A stretch of 64,000 bases of DNA from VAZQ01 sp036557705 (GTDB lineage: Bacteria; Pseudomonadota; Alphaproteobacteria; Rhizobiales; Xanthobacteraceae), in NCBI GenBank assembly GCA_036557705.1, contig DATBHB010000021.1, positions 1 to 64,000 of the forward strand, read 5' to 3'. Positions 42,825-51,472 of this stretch are shown one piece after another. Under the pieces are notes generated by a model. It was given only the letters and a program-made list of their open reading frames with translations. It was not told the origin of the DNA and made no database searches. Within the stretch, counting starts at the first letter, position 1. Each line of letters starts with the position of its first letter. The position numbers were made by a program, and so were the translations under genes.

Positions 42825-43460
42825 ATGCCGAAATTTACTCGCAGGGACTTCATCAAGGCGAGCGTTGCCACCGGCATCGTGGCGGGCACCGTTGCAGCGC
42901 CGGCTTTGGTGTCCCCGTTCCGGCGCAGCGTACTTGCGACCGGCGCGGGCTCGGCTCCGCCGCTGGCGAACGCGATGACGACGTTCTCGTCCACGTTCAA
43001 CCTCAACGGCGCCCGACATACGGTCGAGCATGAGGCGAGGACCACGCTTTGGGAGGTGATTTCCGAGCAGATCGGGCTCACCGGCACCGTGCGCAGCTGC
43101 AACCGCGCGACCTGCGGGGTCTGCACCGTTGTGATCGACGGCACGCCGCATTATTCCTGCCATATGCTCGCATTCGAGGCGGCTGAGAAACCAATTCTCA
43201 CCGTCGAGGGCCTCGGCGACGAGAAGACGCTCGACCCCATCCAGGAGATCGGAATCCGCAACATGGCGGCGGACTGCGGCTATTGCACCGCCGGCTGGCT
43301 GACGGTGGCGAAGACCTTCCTCGAAAAGAACCCCAACCCGACGGACGATGAGATCAAGGAGGCGCTGGCCGGGCATCTGTGCCGATGCGCGGCCTATGCC
43401 GGCATTATCAAGACCGTGAAGGACACGGCGGCCTATATGCGCGGCGAGGCAACGCTATGA
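42825..43460 (+). CDS. Tat-exported [2Fe-2S] subunit of a molybdenum hydroxylase
   Basis: A 211-residue small subunit carrying its own twin-arginine signal (TRRDFIKASVATGIVAGTVA, residues 5-24). The first cluster ligands are C92, C97, C100 and C112 (RSCNRATCGVCTVVIDG), the second C151, C154, C186 and C188 (DCGYCTAGW, LCRCAAYAGI). In this enzyme family electrons flow from molybdenum through these clusters to FAD. The Tat signal is on this subunit rather than on the large one, as in PaoABC-type periplasmic aldehyde oxidoreductases, so the complex should be assembled in the cytoplasm and exported folded. Its stop overlaps the large-subunit start (ATGA). Confidence 0.85.
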   Translation: MPKFTRRDFIKASVATGIVAGTVAAPALVSPFRRSVLATGAGSAPPLANAMTTFSSTFNLNGARHTVEHEARTTLWEVISEQIGLTGTVRSCNRATCGVCTVVIDGTPHYSCHMLAFEAAEKPILTVEGLGDEKTLDPIQEIGIRNMAADCGYCTAGWLTVAKTFLEKNPNPTDDEIKEALAGHLCRCAAYAGIIKTVKDTAAYMRGEATL

Positions 43461-45952
43461 GCTTCAAAATCGAACCTTCGCTGGAAGGGGCCAACATCAT
43501 CACCCTGCCGATGGTGCGGAATTTTTCGACCGGCGGCGGCTATGGGCCGGGCGACACGCTGATCGAAGGCGATGCGCGGATCGTCACCAAGAAATGGCAG
43601 GGTCACCCCCCGGTCGATCTTGCCATGATCGGCAAACCGCAAGCCCCGCTGCGCGAAGTGGTCGAGCCTCGCTACCGCGGCACCGCCGAATTCACGACGC
43701 GCGTGCGGCTGCCGGGTATGTTGTACGTAAAATTCCTCCGCAGCCCCTATCCACGCGCGGCCATACGCCGGCTCGACACCAGCGCGGCGGAGAAAATGGC
43801 GGGGGTGCACCACATCCTGACCTACCGAAATGCGCCGCGCACCAACCCGTTGCATACCGAGCTGATGCTGCAAGGCGACATTGTCGCGATCGTTGCCGCC
43901 GAGAGCGAAAACCAGGCGGAGGATGCGGTCGAAGCCATCGTGGTCGACTATGTCGATCTCCCGTCGGTGACTACGATCGCCAACGCCGAAGCCGATGGCG
44001 CGCCCGATATCCGCGAGGGCAAGGGCAACCTGCTGCAGCTGCCGCCGAACAGTCCCAATCATCACCCGACTGCGAGCGGGGTGTGGCGGCGCGGCGATGT
44101 CGAGAAGGGGTTTGCAGAGTCCGCCATTGTGCGCGAGTTCACTTACTATTTCGGCGGGAGCCGTATCGTTCCCATGCAGCCGTTCAGCTCATTGGCTCAA
44201 TGGGACGGCGATAAGCTTACCTTCTGGGGTCACGGGCAGGATATCTATCCCTCGCGCGAATATCTCGCCCAATGGCTCGGGATCGAGAAGAATAACGTCC
44301 ATTACATCAACAAATGGAACGGCGGCACCTTCGGCGGCGTGGGCACTCGTTACGCGCCGGTGTGCGGCCTCGTTGCCCATATCGCCCGAGTGACGAAGCG
44401 GCCGGTCAAGATGGTGCTGACCAAGGCCGAGGAACTCTACCATATCACGCACAAGCCGGAGACATTCTCGAAGTTCAAGGTAGGGCTCACGAAAGACGGG
44501 CGCATCCATGCGCTCCGTTATGAATTCCATATGGTCGCGGGTCAGGTGGAGGCGCTGCCCCAGCATGTCGCCGGCGAGGTCTCGAAAAATCAACTTGAAC
44601 TCTATACGGCGCGCGTCCCCCACTGGGAGCAGGTCTCCTACGCCTACAAGAGCAACACGCCGATGACGGGTTGCAACCGCAGCTGCACCCAGCAGGAGGT
44701 GAAGTGGGCGTGGGAAAATCTCGCCGACGAGTTGGCCGAAGTTGCGGGCCTCGATCCGGTCGAGTTCCGCCTCCGCAATGTGGCGCAGCCCGGCGACAAG
44801 CTCGATCCGGCTATCGCCTGGCATCAGGAAATGAAGAAGCCGGAGACCGAGAACGGCGCGCTCACCTACGACTGCTTCGCCTCGGTCGAGGTCCTCGAGG
44901 AAGGCGCAAAGCTGTTCGGCTGGGAGAAGCGCAATCCCAAGCCCGGCAGCATGGCTGGGCGGTTCAAGCGCGGGATGGGCTTGGGCATATCCCAGCACCA
45001 TCCTGGCTCGCTGTCCTATCATGAAGGCGAAGCCGGGTTCCGCATGGAGCGGGGTATCCTCTGGACCGCCGAAGTCGAGATGACGCCGAGCGGGCAAGTC
45101 ATTCTGCGCAGCGCGCTGCCCGACAGCGGCACCAATCATGACACCGGCATGGCGATTCTGATCGCCGAGATGCTCGGAATCAGCGCGATCGACAACATCA
45201 AGCTGATGTGGGGCGATTCAGACACCGCGCCACCGACCGATCAATGGGCGGCCGGGCGAACCTGTACCGTGCAGGGCGGCGCTGCGCTCGTCGCGGCGCG
45301 CAAGCTCAAGACCGAACTCTTCAATCGTGCTGCACCGAAGCTGGGCGCGGATGCAACCGAGCTCGACCTCAAGGACGGTGTTATCCGCGTCAAGGCCGAT
45401 CCGCAGAAGTCGATCTCCGCCGCTGAGCTTCTGGACGGCAAGTCCTTGCCCATGCAGGGGCAGGTCAAGGCCGTGCAGGGGCGCTCTCTGGCGAAGGGCG
45501 TCGGCGCCTGTTTCGTCGAGGTCGAGGTCGACACCTGGACCGGGCAGTTCCGGATCACGCGCGCGGTTTACAGCCACGATACCGGCAAGGTGATCAATCC
45601 GTTCGTGGCGGTGAGCGACATGGAAGGCTCGTTCATGCAGAGCTTCCAGGTCGCCACGAATGCAATTCCCTATGACAAGGAATTTCCGGGTCAGATGCAC
45701 AGCAACATTGCGTTCCTGTCTTTCCCAATTCCGACCATCATGGAATTTCCGGAAGAGATCGAGCAGGTCTTCATCGAGAGCCTCGAGCCGCGCTGGTTCT
45801 ACGGCTACAAGGGGTTCAGCGAGACCACAATCGGTGCGGTCCCGGGCGCGATCAGCAACGCGATTTACAATGCCACCGGCGTGCGGGTCACTCACCCGAT
45901 CACGGCGGAGCGGATCCTGATGGGATTGAAGAAGCAGCGCGGGGTGACCTGA
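43457..45952 (+). CDS. Molybdopterin subunit of xanthine-dehydrogenase family
   Basis: An 831-residue catalytic subunit. It has an a/b hammerhead (EFTTRVRLPGMLYVKFLRSP), the MPT-binding KWNGGTFGGVGTRYAPV, GCNRSCTQQE and the AAGRTCTVQGGAA loop. The catalytic Glu789 is in KGFSETTIGAVPGAISNAIY, where Ser replaces the usual Gly before the Glu. It lacks a signal and would be carried out by the Tat signal of the small subunit. It hydroxylates an aldehyde or N-heteroaromatic substrate that cannot be named from sequence. The start at 43457 comes from the ATGA overlap; the longer frame is a read-in from the small-subunit gene. Confidence 0.85.
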   Translation: MSFKIEPSLEGANIITLPMVRNFSTGGGYGPGDTLIEGDARIVTKKWQGHPPVDLAMIGKPQAPLREVVEPRYRGTAEFTTRVRLPGMLYVKFLRSPYPRAAIRRLDTSAAEKMAGVHHILTYRNAPRTNPLHTELMLQGDIVAIVAAESENQAEDAVEAIVVDYVDLPSVTTIANAEADGAPDIREGKGNLLQLPPNSPNHHPTASGVWRRGDVEKGFAESAIVREFTYYFGGSRIVPMQPFSSLAQWDGDKLTFWGHGQDIYPSREYLAQWLGIEKNNVHYINKWNGGTFGGVGTRYAPVCGLVAHIARVTKRPVKMVLTKAEELYHITHKPETFSKFKVGLTKDGRIHALRYEFHMVAGQVEALPQHVAGEVSKNQLELYTARVPHWEQVSYAYKSNTPMTGCNRSCTQQEVKWAWENLADELAEVAGLDPVEFRLRNVAQPGDKLDPAIAWHQEMKKPETENGALTYDCFASVEVLEEGAKLFGWEKRNPKPGSMAGRFKRGMGLGISQHHPGSLSYHEGEAGFRMERGILWTAEVEMTPSGQVILRSALPDSGTNHDTGMAILIAEMLGISAIDNIKLMWGDSDTAPPTDQWAAGRTCTVQGGAALVAARKLKTELFNRAAPKLGADATELDLKDGVIRVKADPQKSISAAELLDGKSLPMQGQVKAVQGRSLAKGVGACFVEVEVDTWTGQFRITRAVYSHDTGKVINPFVAVSDMEGSFMQSFQVATNAIPYDKEFPGQMHSNIAFLSFPIPTIMEFPEEIEQVFIESLEPRWFYGYKGFSETTIGAVPGAISNAIYNATGVRVTHPITAERILMGLKKQRGVT

Positions 45953-45953
45953 C

Positions 45954-46943
45954 ATGAAGCCCGTCACGCTCTACAAGCCAGCAAGCCTCGCCGAGGCGAC
46001 GGAGATCCTGGTTCATCACGGGCCCGAAGCCGCCGTTTACGCCGGCGGCACGGATCTCCTGATCCGGCTCAAAAACCGGCTCAGCTCCTCGCCGAAATAT
46101 CTGGTCGACATCAAGGGGATCGGCGATCTTAAATTCATTCGCGAGACGCCCGATGGCGGGCTCGCGATCGGAGCGACTACTCCGATTTCAGAGGTCCAGG
46201 AATCCGAATTGGTGGCAAGAAAATATCCGCTGCTGGTGCAAACTCTGAAAAAGATTTCCTCGCCGGAGTTGCGCAATCAGTCCACCATTGCGGGCGACAT
46301 CATGCAGGAGGTCTGGTGCCAGTACCTGCGCGGCAATTATCCGTGCTGGCGCAACGGCGGCTATCTCTGCTATGGCGCGATCGGCGACAACAGTTACTAC
46401 CACAGCGTCATGGGCGGCCGGCTGTGCTTCGCAGTTTATCACGGTGATGCGGCGATCGGGCTCGAGGCCCTTGATGCCGGCGTCAAAGTCGCTGGCCCTT
46501 CAGGGACGCGTGAGATGGCGCTTGCAGATCTCATTCCCGGAGACGTGCTGATCGACGGCCGCGTGCAGTCGCATGTGCTGCGTTCCAATGAAATCCTGAC
46601 CGAGATTGTGATCCCGCCGGCCAAGGAGGGAGCGGTTGGGACGTTCCAGAAGATCCGTCCTCGCGGGGTTTGGGATTTCGCGATGGCCTCCGTGGCGCTG
46701 AACCTGCAAGTGCAAGGCGGCACGATCAGCAATGCCCGAGTGATCTTCGGCGGGATTGCTGTAAGTCCCTATCGTGAGCACGCTGTTGAAGCCTTCCTCA
46801 CGGGAAAGCCATTGGGCGGCGATCTCCCGCAGCAGGCTGCCGCGCGGGCGCTCCTCAACGCGGCGCCGCTGAAATACAACGAGCACAAGGTCGAGGTAGC
46901 GCGCGGCGCGCTCGCTTCGGGGCTGGAAGCGCTTGCCGCCTGA
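45954..46943 (+). CDS. FAD subunit of the molybdenum hydroxylase with four-Cys insert
   Basis: A 329-residue CoxM/XdhB-type flavoprotein subunit. FAD is bound by AAVYAGGTDLLIRLK (about residues 26-40) and by SSPELRNQSTIAGDI (102-116). Instead of the usual CNASPAAD continuation there is a loop with C122, C131, C139 and C158 (WCQYLRGNYPCWRNGGYLC ... GGRLCFAVY), spacing 8, 7 and 18 residues. This matches subunits proposed to carry an extra [4Fe-4S] cluster, as in the 4-hydroxybenzoyl-CoA reductase beta subunit, although spacing differs from that enzyme. The CO-dehydrogenase flavoprotein C-terminal domain follows. It begins one base after the large subunit gene. Confidence 0.85.
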   Translation: MKPVTLYKPASLAEATEILVHHGPEAAVYAGGTDLLIRLKNRLSSSPKYLVDIKGIGDLKFIRETPDGGLAIGATTPISEVQESELVARKYPLLVQTLKKISSPELRNQSTIAGDIMQEVWCQYLRGNYPCWRNGGYLCYGAIGDNSYYHSVMGGRLCFAVYHGDAAIGLEALDAGVKVAGPSGTREMALADLIPGDVLIDGRVQSHVLRSNEILTEIVIPPAKEGAVGTFQKIRPRGVWDFAMASVALNLQVQGGTISNARVIFGGIAVSPYREHAVEAFLTGKPLGGDLPQQAAARALLNAAPLKYNEHKVEVARGALASGLEALAA

Positions 46944-46996
46944 TCGCCCGACGCGGGTGAGTGCAGTGTCGAAAAGAAGAACTGGGGAGAGTCGAT

Positions 46997-47845
46997 TTGC
47001 ACGCTGATACGGCGATCGAGACTACTGCGATCGAGACCAAGAGTTATCCCGTTCTGAGTGGAGCGTTTCTCGTCGCGCTCGCGCTGGCGCTCGTGCTGGT
47101 AACCTGGGCTGTCGGAACCGAGAACTATCCGTACATTCATCGACCCATCACTTACCGCTTTCCCTTCGCCACGCTTGATCGTGTCTATCTCGTCACGCTC
47201 GGGATCCTCGCTGCGCATTATGTGGCCTATGTGGCACACTATTTGATGGTGGGCTCGCGGGAGACAGCGGCGAAAGCGCCTGTTCTCGTGTTCAGTCCGA
47301 CGAAGTTCGTCATTACCTGGTTCTTTCTGATCGGGCTTGCCGGCGTCTACGCGGTCGGAGCCTCGATAGCGACACCGGCGCTCTTTGACGGCGCATTCGG
47401 CCCAGCGCGGGAAACTGCATTCCTCCGCATCTGGAACCACACCTATTTTGGGTTTGTGCTGGTGTCGTCGATGTTGGCCGGCGCTGTCTATTTCACTTTG
47501 CGAGACATCCGCGAACGAGGTTTGGCCGGAGCGTTCCACTGGGCAGCCGTGCGGTTGTCGCTTCGGTCCGGGCACCGCTTCATCGGAGTGCTCAACTGGA
47601 TTCTCCTGCTTGCGCTGCTCTCGAACATTACGACCGGGTTCATAATCCTCGGCGCCACCCCGCTAATCGCATTTTTTCGCCTGCCGTGGAACGCCTATGG
47701 GTTCGAAAACATGGCGCGGCTCGCGCATGACGTGGGAACGGCGTTCATTGTCGGATCGTTCTCGGGCCAGATCTATTTGCGATTGATCCCAGGCAACCAC
47801 TGGATGCTCAGGACGATGTTTGCGGGCTACGAGGCAAAGGTGTGA
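46997..47845 (+). CDS. Membrane cytochrome b subunit (FdnI/NarI-like)
   Basis: A roughly 282-residue integral membrane protein with five to six helices. His residues lie within or near the helices (ILAAHYVAYVAHYLM, RIWNHTYFGFVLV, SGHRFIGVLNWILLL, MARLAHDVGTAFIVGS), in a pattern like the dihaem b subunit of formate dehydrogenase (MHW/GHRFxG/HD). It would anchor an exported oxidoreductase and pass electrons to the quinone pool. A TTG at 46997 with GGGGAGAG 6 nt upstream is the probable start; a GTG at 46961 is possible. It is 53 bp downstream of the FAD subunit and overlaps the HAD-like gene by 4 bp, so it belongs to the hydroxylase operon. Confidence 0.7.
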   Translation: MHADTAIETTAIETKSYPVLSGAFLVALALALVLVTWAVGTENYPYIHRPITYRFPFATLDRVYLVTLGILAAHYVAYVAHYLMVGSRETAAKAPVLVFSPTKFVITWFFLIGLAGVYAVGASIATPALFDGAFGPARETAFLRIWNHTYFGFVLVSSMLAGAVYFTLRDIRERGLAGAFHWAAVRLSLRSGHRFIGVLNWILLLALLSNITTGFIILGATPLIAFFRLPWNAYGFENMARLAHDVGTAFIVGSFSGQIYLRLIPGNHWMLRTMFAGYEAKV

Positions 47846-48543
47846 TCTTGCAGTCGATTACGGCGGTCATGCTCGAACCGGTCGGATGCCTGGCGGAATT
47901 CCGTGCACACGAATTCAACTTGGCTGCCCGCGAACTGCTCGCCGCGAGCGACCCGGACCCGGCATCGGGAAGTCAGGCCTATTGGCGGCTGCTTGGTCTC
48001 GTCGAAAAAGCGGGCGCGGGTTTGGATGCAGCCAGGCTGGCAAGGCTCGAACAATTCGAGCTTGCTGCCGTAGAGGCGGCGGATCTCTACGAGGATGTTA
48101 CCCCTTCGCTCGAGAAACTGCGGTCGGCCGGCCAGCGCGCCTATTTGGTCTCCTCGCTCTCGCGCCGGGCACTCGATCGATTTATCGGGCGCTTCTCGCT
48201 CGCCGAGCAATTCGCGGGCTCCGTTTCGCGCACTGAAGCTGGGAATGCCACGGCCCAGCCGCTCGGCCACGCCATGGCGCAATTCTCGCTCGATCCGCCG
48301 CAGGCGATCTATCTGGTCGACACCGCGGATGCTCTCGAAATGTCGAAGCAGGTCGGTGTCAACGCGCTATTGATGATCAACGATTACGATGAAGCCCGCG
48401 CTCTCTCCGAACGCAGCCCTGCGGGTGGCGTCGTCTCGCTGGCAGAGGTTGCCGACGCTCTGGCCCTGATCGAACAGCGCGCAGGATTGCGCGGTTCAAG
48501 CCGCATGCCGCTCAAGCCGTTCGAACTGTTCGAGCCGGGTTAG
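47842..48543 (+). CDS. HAD-fold protein with degenerate catalytic motif
   Basis: A 233-residue protein with the haloacid-dehalogenase fold: motif I position AVMLEPVGCL, a helical cap with ARLARLEQFELAAVEAADLY, motif II AYLVSSLSRRAL and motif IV IYLVDTADALEMSKQVGV. In motif I the nucleophile and the +2 Asp (DxD) are replaced by Glu and Val, so normal phosphatase or dehalogenase chemistry is unlikely. It starts at a GTG overlapping the cytochrome b stop (GTGA). Being the last gene of the hydroxylase operon suggests an assembly or cofactor-delivery role, but that is only inference. Confidence 0.65.
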   Translation: MILQSITAVMLEPVGCLAEFRAHEFNLAARELLAASDPDPASGSQAYWRLLGLVEKAGAGLDAARLARLEQFELAAVEAADLYEDVTPSLEKLRSAGQRAYLVSSLSRRALDRFIGRFSLAEQFAGSVSRTEAGNATAQPLGHAMAQFSLDPPQAIYLVDTADALEMSKQVGVNALLMINDYDEARALSERSPAGGVVSLAEVADALALIEQRAGLRGSSRMPLKPFELFEPG

Positions 48544-48549
48544 GTGTTC

Positions 48550-49554
48550 TCATTCGATCATCTCATTGGCGATGGCGAACAGCGGTGGTGGAACCGCCAG
48601 CCCGAGCGCTTTTGCGGTTTTGAGGTTGATCACCAGCTCATATTTGACAGGCGCCTGCACCGGCAGGTCGGCCGGCTTCTCGCCCTTGAGAATACGATCC
48701 ACGTAACCGGCAGCGCGGCGGTATTGGTCGATTGGATCGGCCCCATAGGACATCAAACCGCCGGCAGTGGCGTAGTAGCGAAAGGGATAAACCGCAGGGA
48801 GATGGTGCTTTGCGGCGAGCGAGATGATCAAGTCTCGATGAACGGCGGTGAGTGGGCTTGCAGTTATGATTAAACCATCATTGGGTCCACGTACAAACTC
48901 GTTGATGTCGTGCTCAATTACCGTCGCGTCGCGCACGCCAATCGCAGTCAACTCGACGCCAAAGGAGGCCGACACGGCTTGGAGCGCGCCGAACTGTGGC
49001 AGCCCCAATTCAATGTTTGCAACATCCCGCAGGACACCCACTCGCGCCACGCGAGGCGAGATCTGCTTCAGGAATTCCAGCCATTTTGCACTCACGCCAA
49101 ATTCGATTTGCGTAAAGCCGGTCGCATTGCCGCCTGGCCGTGCCAAGCTGGAAACATAGCCGGTGCCGACGGGGTCGGGAGTTTGCGCGAATACAATCGG
49201 TATGCTGCGGGTCGCCTGCAACAACGGGGAGACGGTCGCACCGGAAGCGGCAAGAATCACATCAGGCTCATGCGCGACGAGTTCCATGGCATACCTGCGG
49301 AACAGATCAGGATTGCCCGCGCCCCAGCGAATCTCGAATTGAACATTGCGGCCATCGGTCCAACCCAGTCGCTGCAATGCTTGCACGAACGTGGACAGAC
49401 GGGCCGACGATTCCGGGTCGTCAGGGGCGAGATTCATGAGCACGCCGATCCGTCGCATTCGCTCGCGCTGCTGAGCGCCCGCCACAAGTGGCCGACCCAG
49501 GGCTGCCGCGCTGGAAAGCGCTATGAATTCTCGCCGTCGAAGACAAATTTCCAT
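48550..49554 (-). CDS. ABC-type (PF04392) substrate-binding protein
   Basis: A 334-residue exported binding protein of the ABC_sub_bind group. The N-terminal RRREFIALSSAAALGRPL reads like a Tat or Sec signal of this family, which typically opens RRxFL. Then come RRIGVLMNLAPDD, FVQALQRLGWTDGRNVQFEIRWG, IPIVFAQTPDPVGTGYVSSL and PGGNATGFTQIE, all hallmark stretches, and the end LVINLKTAKALGL. Ligands in this group are often aromatic amino acids or unknown; permease and ATPase genes are absent here. CACGGGAGGGACAA gives the start. It converges with the HAD-like gene, 6 bp apart. Confidence 0.85.
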   Translation of the reverse strand: MEICLRRREFIALSSAAALGRPLVAGAQQRERMRRIGVLMNLAPDDPESSARLSTFVQALQRLGWTDGRNVQFEIRWGAGNPDLFRRYAMELVAHEPDVILAASGATVSPLLQATRSIPIVFAQTPDPVGTGYVSSLARPGGNATGFTQIEFGVSAKWLEFLKQISPRVARVGVLRDVANIELGLPQFGALQAVSASFGVELTAIGVRDATVIEHDINEFVRGPNDGLIITASPLTAVHRDLIISLAAKHHLPAVYPFRYYATAGGLMSYGADPIDQYRRAAGYVDRILKGEKPADLPVQAPVKYELVINLKTAKALGLAVPPPLFAIANEMIE

Positions 49555-49741
49555 TTGTCCCTCCCGTGCGATGAAAGTCTGTCACTGGAACGATAGCATA
49601 TGCCAAGCGTGCGCTCCCCGCGCTCCAAAGCCGGGAGGGGTGCGGCTTGCGCTCGGGACCTATGTCCAATCCCGCGCCCTATCGCAAGCTCTGCCGCGAT
49701 CTACTCTCAAGCGTCCCTGGTCGACGTTATCGGAAAATGCT

Positions 49742-50383
49742 CTAGATCTGCAGGATCGAGCCGAAATCGAATTTCGCATTCGGCGGGTTCTCGCCGATCC
49801 GGATCGTATGATCGTTGACGAAGCGATGCGGCGGTACCGGGAGATTGTACGGCGCCGGAACGTCCTTGAAGACCCGCCCAGCCAGATCGTATTTTGAGCC
49901 GTGGCAAGGGCAAAGGTAGCCGCCTAACCAATCGGGCTCGGGCTCTCGGGAGTTCGGCTGAGGATAAAACTGCGGCATGCAGCCCATATGGGTACAAATG
50001 CCGATCAGCACGGCAAATTCTGGTTTGATCGATCGTTGCCAGTTGGCCGCATAGGCCGGCTGCTGCAACTCCTTTGATTCTGGATCGGCCAATTGGGCGA
50101 GGAGCGCGGGTTGTTGCAGCGCCGCGAGCGCCTGCGCGGTGCGACGGATCACGAAAACCGGCCACGAGCGCCAGAACACGAGGACCTGCTGGCCGGGCTC
50201 GATCGGTGATAAATCGACTTCGACGGCGTCAGGCTCGGGAACGATTCCGGTATCGGTCGCGGCATTCTCGACCCACGGCACGATAAGGGCCGCGCCGCCC
50301 ACAGCCGCGATGACGCCCGCCATGCCGGCGAGGCCGGTCGCCACCCGCAAAAGATCGCGCCGCTTGGTTGCAATCTCAGCCAC
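49742..50383 (-). CDS. petA: Rieske iron-sulfur protein of bc1 type, orphan
   Basis: A 213-residue Rieske protein. KRRDLLRVATGLAGMAGVIA is the Tat-type leader that doubles as membrane anchor. Cluster ligands are in C130-TH132-MGC135 and C158-P-C160-H161-GS, with C135 and C160 forming the stabilising disulfide. The order and the PAPYNLPVPPHRF loop match ubiquinol-cytochrome-c reductase PetA. It starts at GTG after CGCGAGG. Neither petB nor petC follows (the next gene is 187 bp away and unrelated), so this is a stand-alone copy that may serve an alternative bc-type or oxidase complex. Confidence 0.9.
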   Translation of the reverse strand: MAEIATKRRDLLRVATGLAGMAGVIAAVGGAALIVPWVENAATDTGIVPEPDAVEVDLSPIEPGQQVLVFWRSWPVFVIRRTAQALAALQQPALLAQLADPESKELQQPAYAANWQRSIKPEFAVLIGICTHMGCMPQFYPQPNSREPEPDWLGGYLCPCHGSKYDLAGRVFKDVPAPYNLPVPPHRFVNDHTIRIGENPPNAKFDFGSILQI

Positions 50384-50462
50384 GATGACCTCGCGTTACT
50401 GCAGCGGTTTCATGGCTATGATACTGTGCCCTTCTGTCGGGAGGGAATAGGGAGTGGAGAGC

Positions 50463-51437
50463 ATGATATTCCGGTCGGCAAAGGTCGTCGCATTCTCCTG
50501 CATTGTCGGTTTTTCCAGCCCGTTGCCGGCGCATGCACAAGTATCTGACGGGCAGGGTACCTGGACTGCCAAAGCACCTGTCCCGGTTGGGCGAACCGAG
50601 GTGCCGGCCGCAGCTGTCAATGGCAAGGTCTATCTGCTGGGTGGGTCTGCTCGCGGCATCGCCTACGACATGAACCGCAATGACGAGTACGACCCGGCGA
50701 CCGACAGCTGGCGCACACGCACACCGATGCCGCGCGGGCTCAATCATATGGGCGCCAGCGCCTTGAACGGGAAGGTTTATGCGGCCGGCGGTTTTTCGGG
50801 GAGCGCCCACAAATCACCGGATGACGCTTTCTTCGAATATGACCCCGCCGCTGACAGTTGGCGGATTCTGCCGCCGCTTCGCAGCAAGCGCGGAGCAGCC
50901 GCCGTTGTGGGCCTCAACGGCAAGATCCATGTGATCGGCGGACGCGAGGGCGACGCGCCGCTGATCAGGACACACGATGTCTACGATCTCGCGAGCGGCA
51001 CGTGGAGCACCGCAGCGCCCTTGTCGCGAGCACGCGATCATCTCGTGGCGGTTGCTGTTGACGGCAAGATCCATGTCATCGGCGGACGCTTTTCCGTCGG
51101 CGACGAGGACATGACCGGCCTGCACGAAATCTATGATCCGGCGACCGACACCTGGACCATGGGGCCGCCGATGCCGACTCCGCGCGGCGGGATTTCAGGC
51201 GCCTTGCACCGGGGGATGATTTTCGTTCTCGGCGCGGAAGACGGCATGCGCACATATGACGAGAATGAAGCTTATGACGTAAAGTCCGGGCGCTGGTTCA
51301 AACTCAGGCCTTTGCCCGAGAAGCTCCACGGGTCGGCTGTGGCCTCGGTCGGAGCTTACCTCTACAGTTTCGCCGGAGCGAGGAAGTCAGGGAGCCTCGA
51401 TGTGACCGACCAGACGCTCGCGTTTAGCATCCCGTGA
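50463..51437 (+). CDS. Exported Kelch-repeat protein
   Basis: A 324-residue periplasmic beta-propeller. A signal peptide (to about AHA-QVSD, residue 26) is followed by five to six Kelch units, each with a GG pair and downstream Tyr/Trp (VNGKVYLLGGSARG, LNGKVYAAGGFSGS, LNGKIHVIGGREGD, VDGKIHVIGGRFSV, and a degenerate HRGMIFVLGAEDG). The likely start is the ATG at 50463 after GGGAGTGGAGAGC rather than the GTG at 50454. Kelch propellers bind proteins or sugars; no catalytic residues are evident. It is divergent from the Rieske gene and 35 bp upstream of a cupin gene, so probably in an operon with it. Confidence 0.75.
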   Translation: MIFRSAKVVAFSCIVGFSSPLPAHAQVSDGQGTWTAKAPVPVGRTEVPAAAVNGKVYLLGGSARGIAYDMNRNDEYDPATDSWRTRTPMPRGLNHMGASALNGKVYAAGGFSGSAHKSPDDAFFEYDPAADSWRILPPLRSKRGAAAVVGLNGKIHVIGGREGDAPLIRTHDVYDLASGTWSTAAPLSRARDHLVAVAVDGKIHVIGGRFSVGDEDMTGLHEIYDPATDTWTMGPPMPTPRGGISGALHRGMIFVLGAEDGMRTYDENEAYDVKSGRWFKLRPLPEKLHGSAVASVGAYLYSFAGARKSGSLDVTDQTLAFSIP

Positions 51438-51472
51438 ACCGCACGGGAGCAGGTTCATTACGGGAGGAAACC

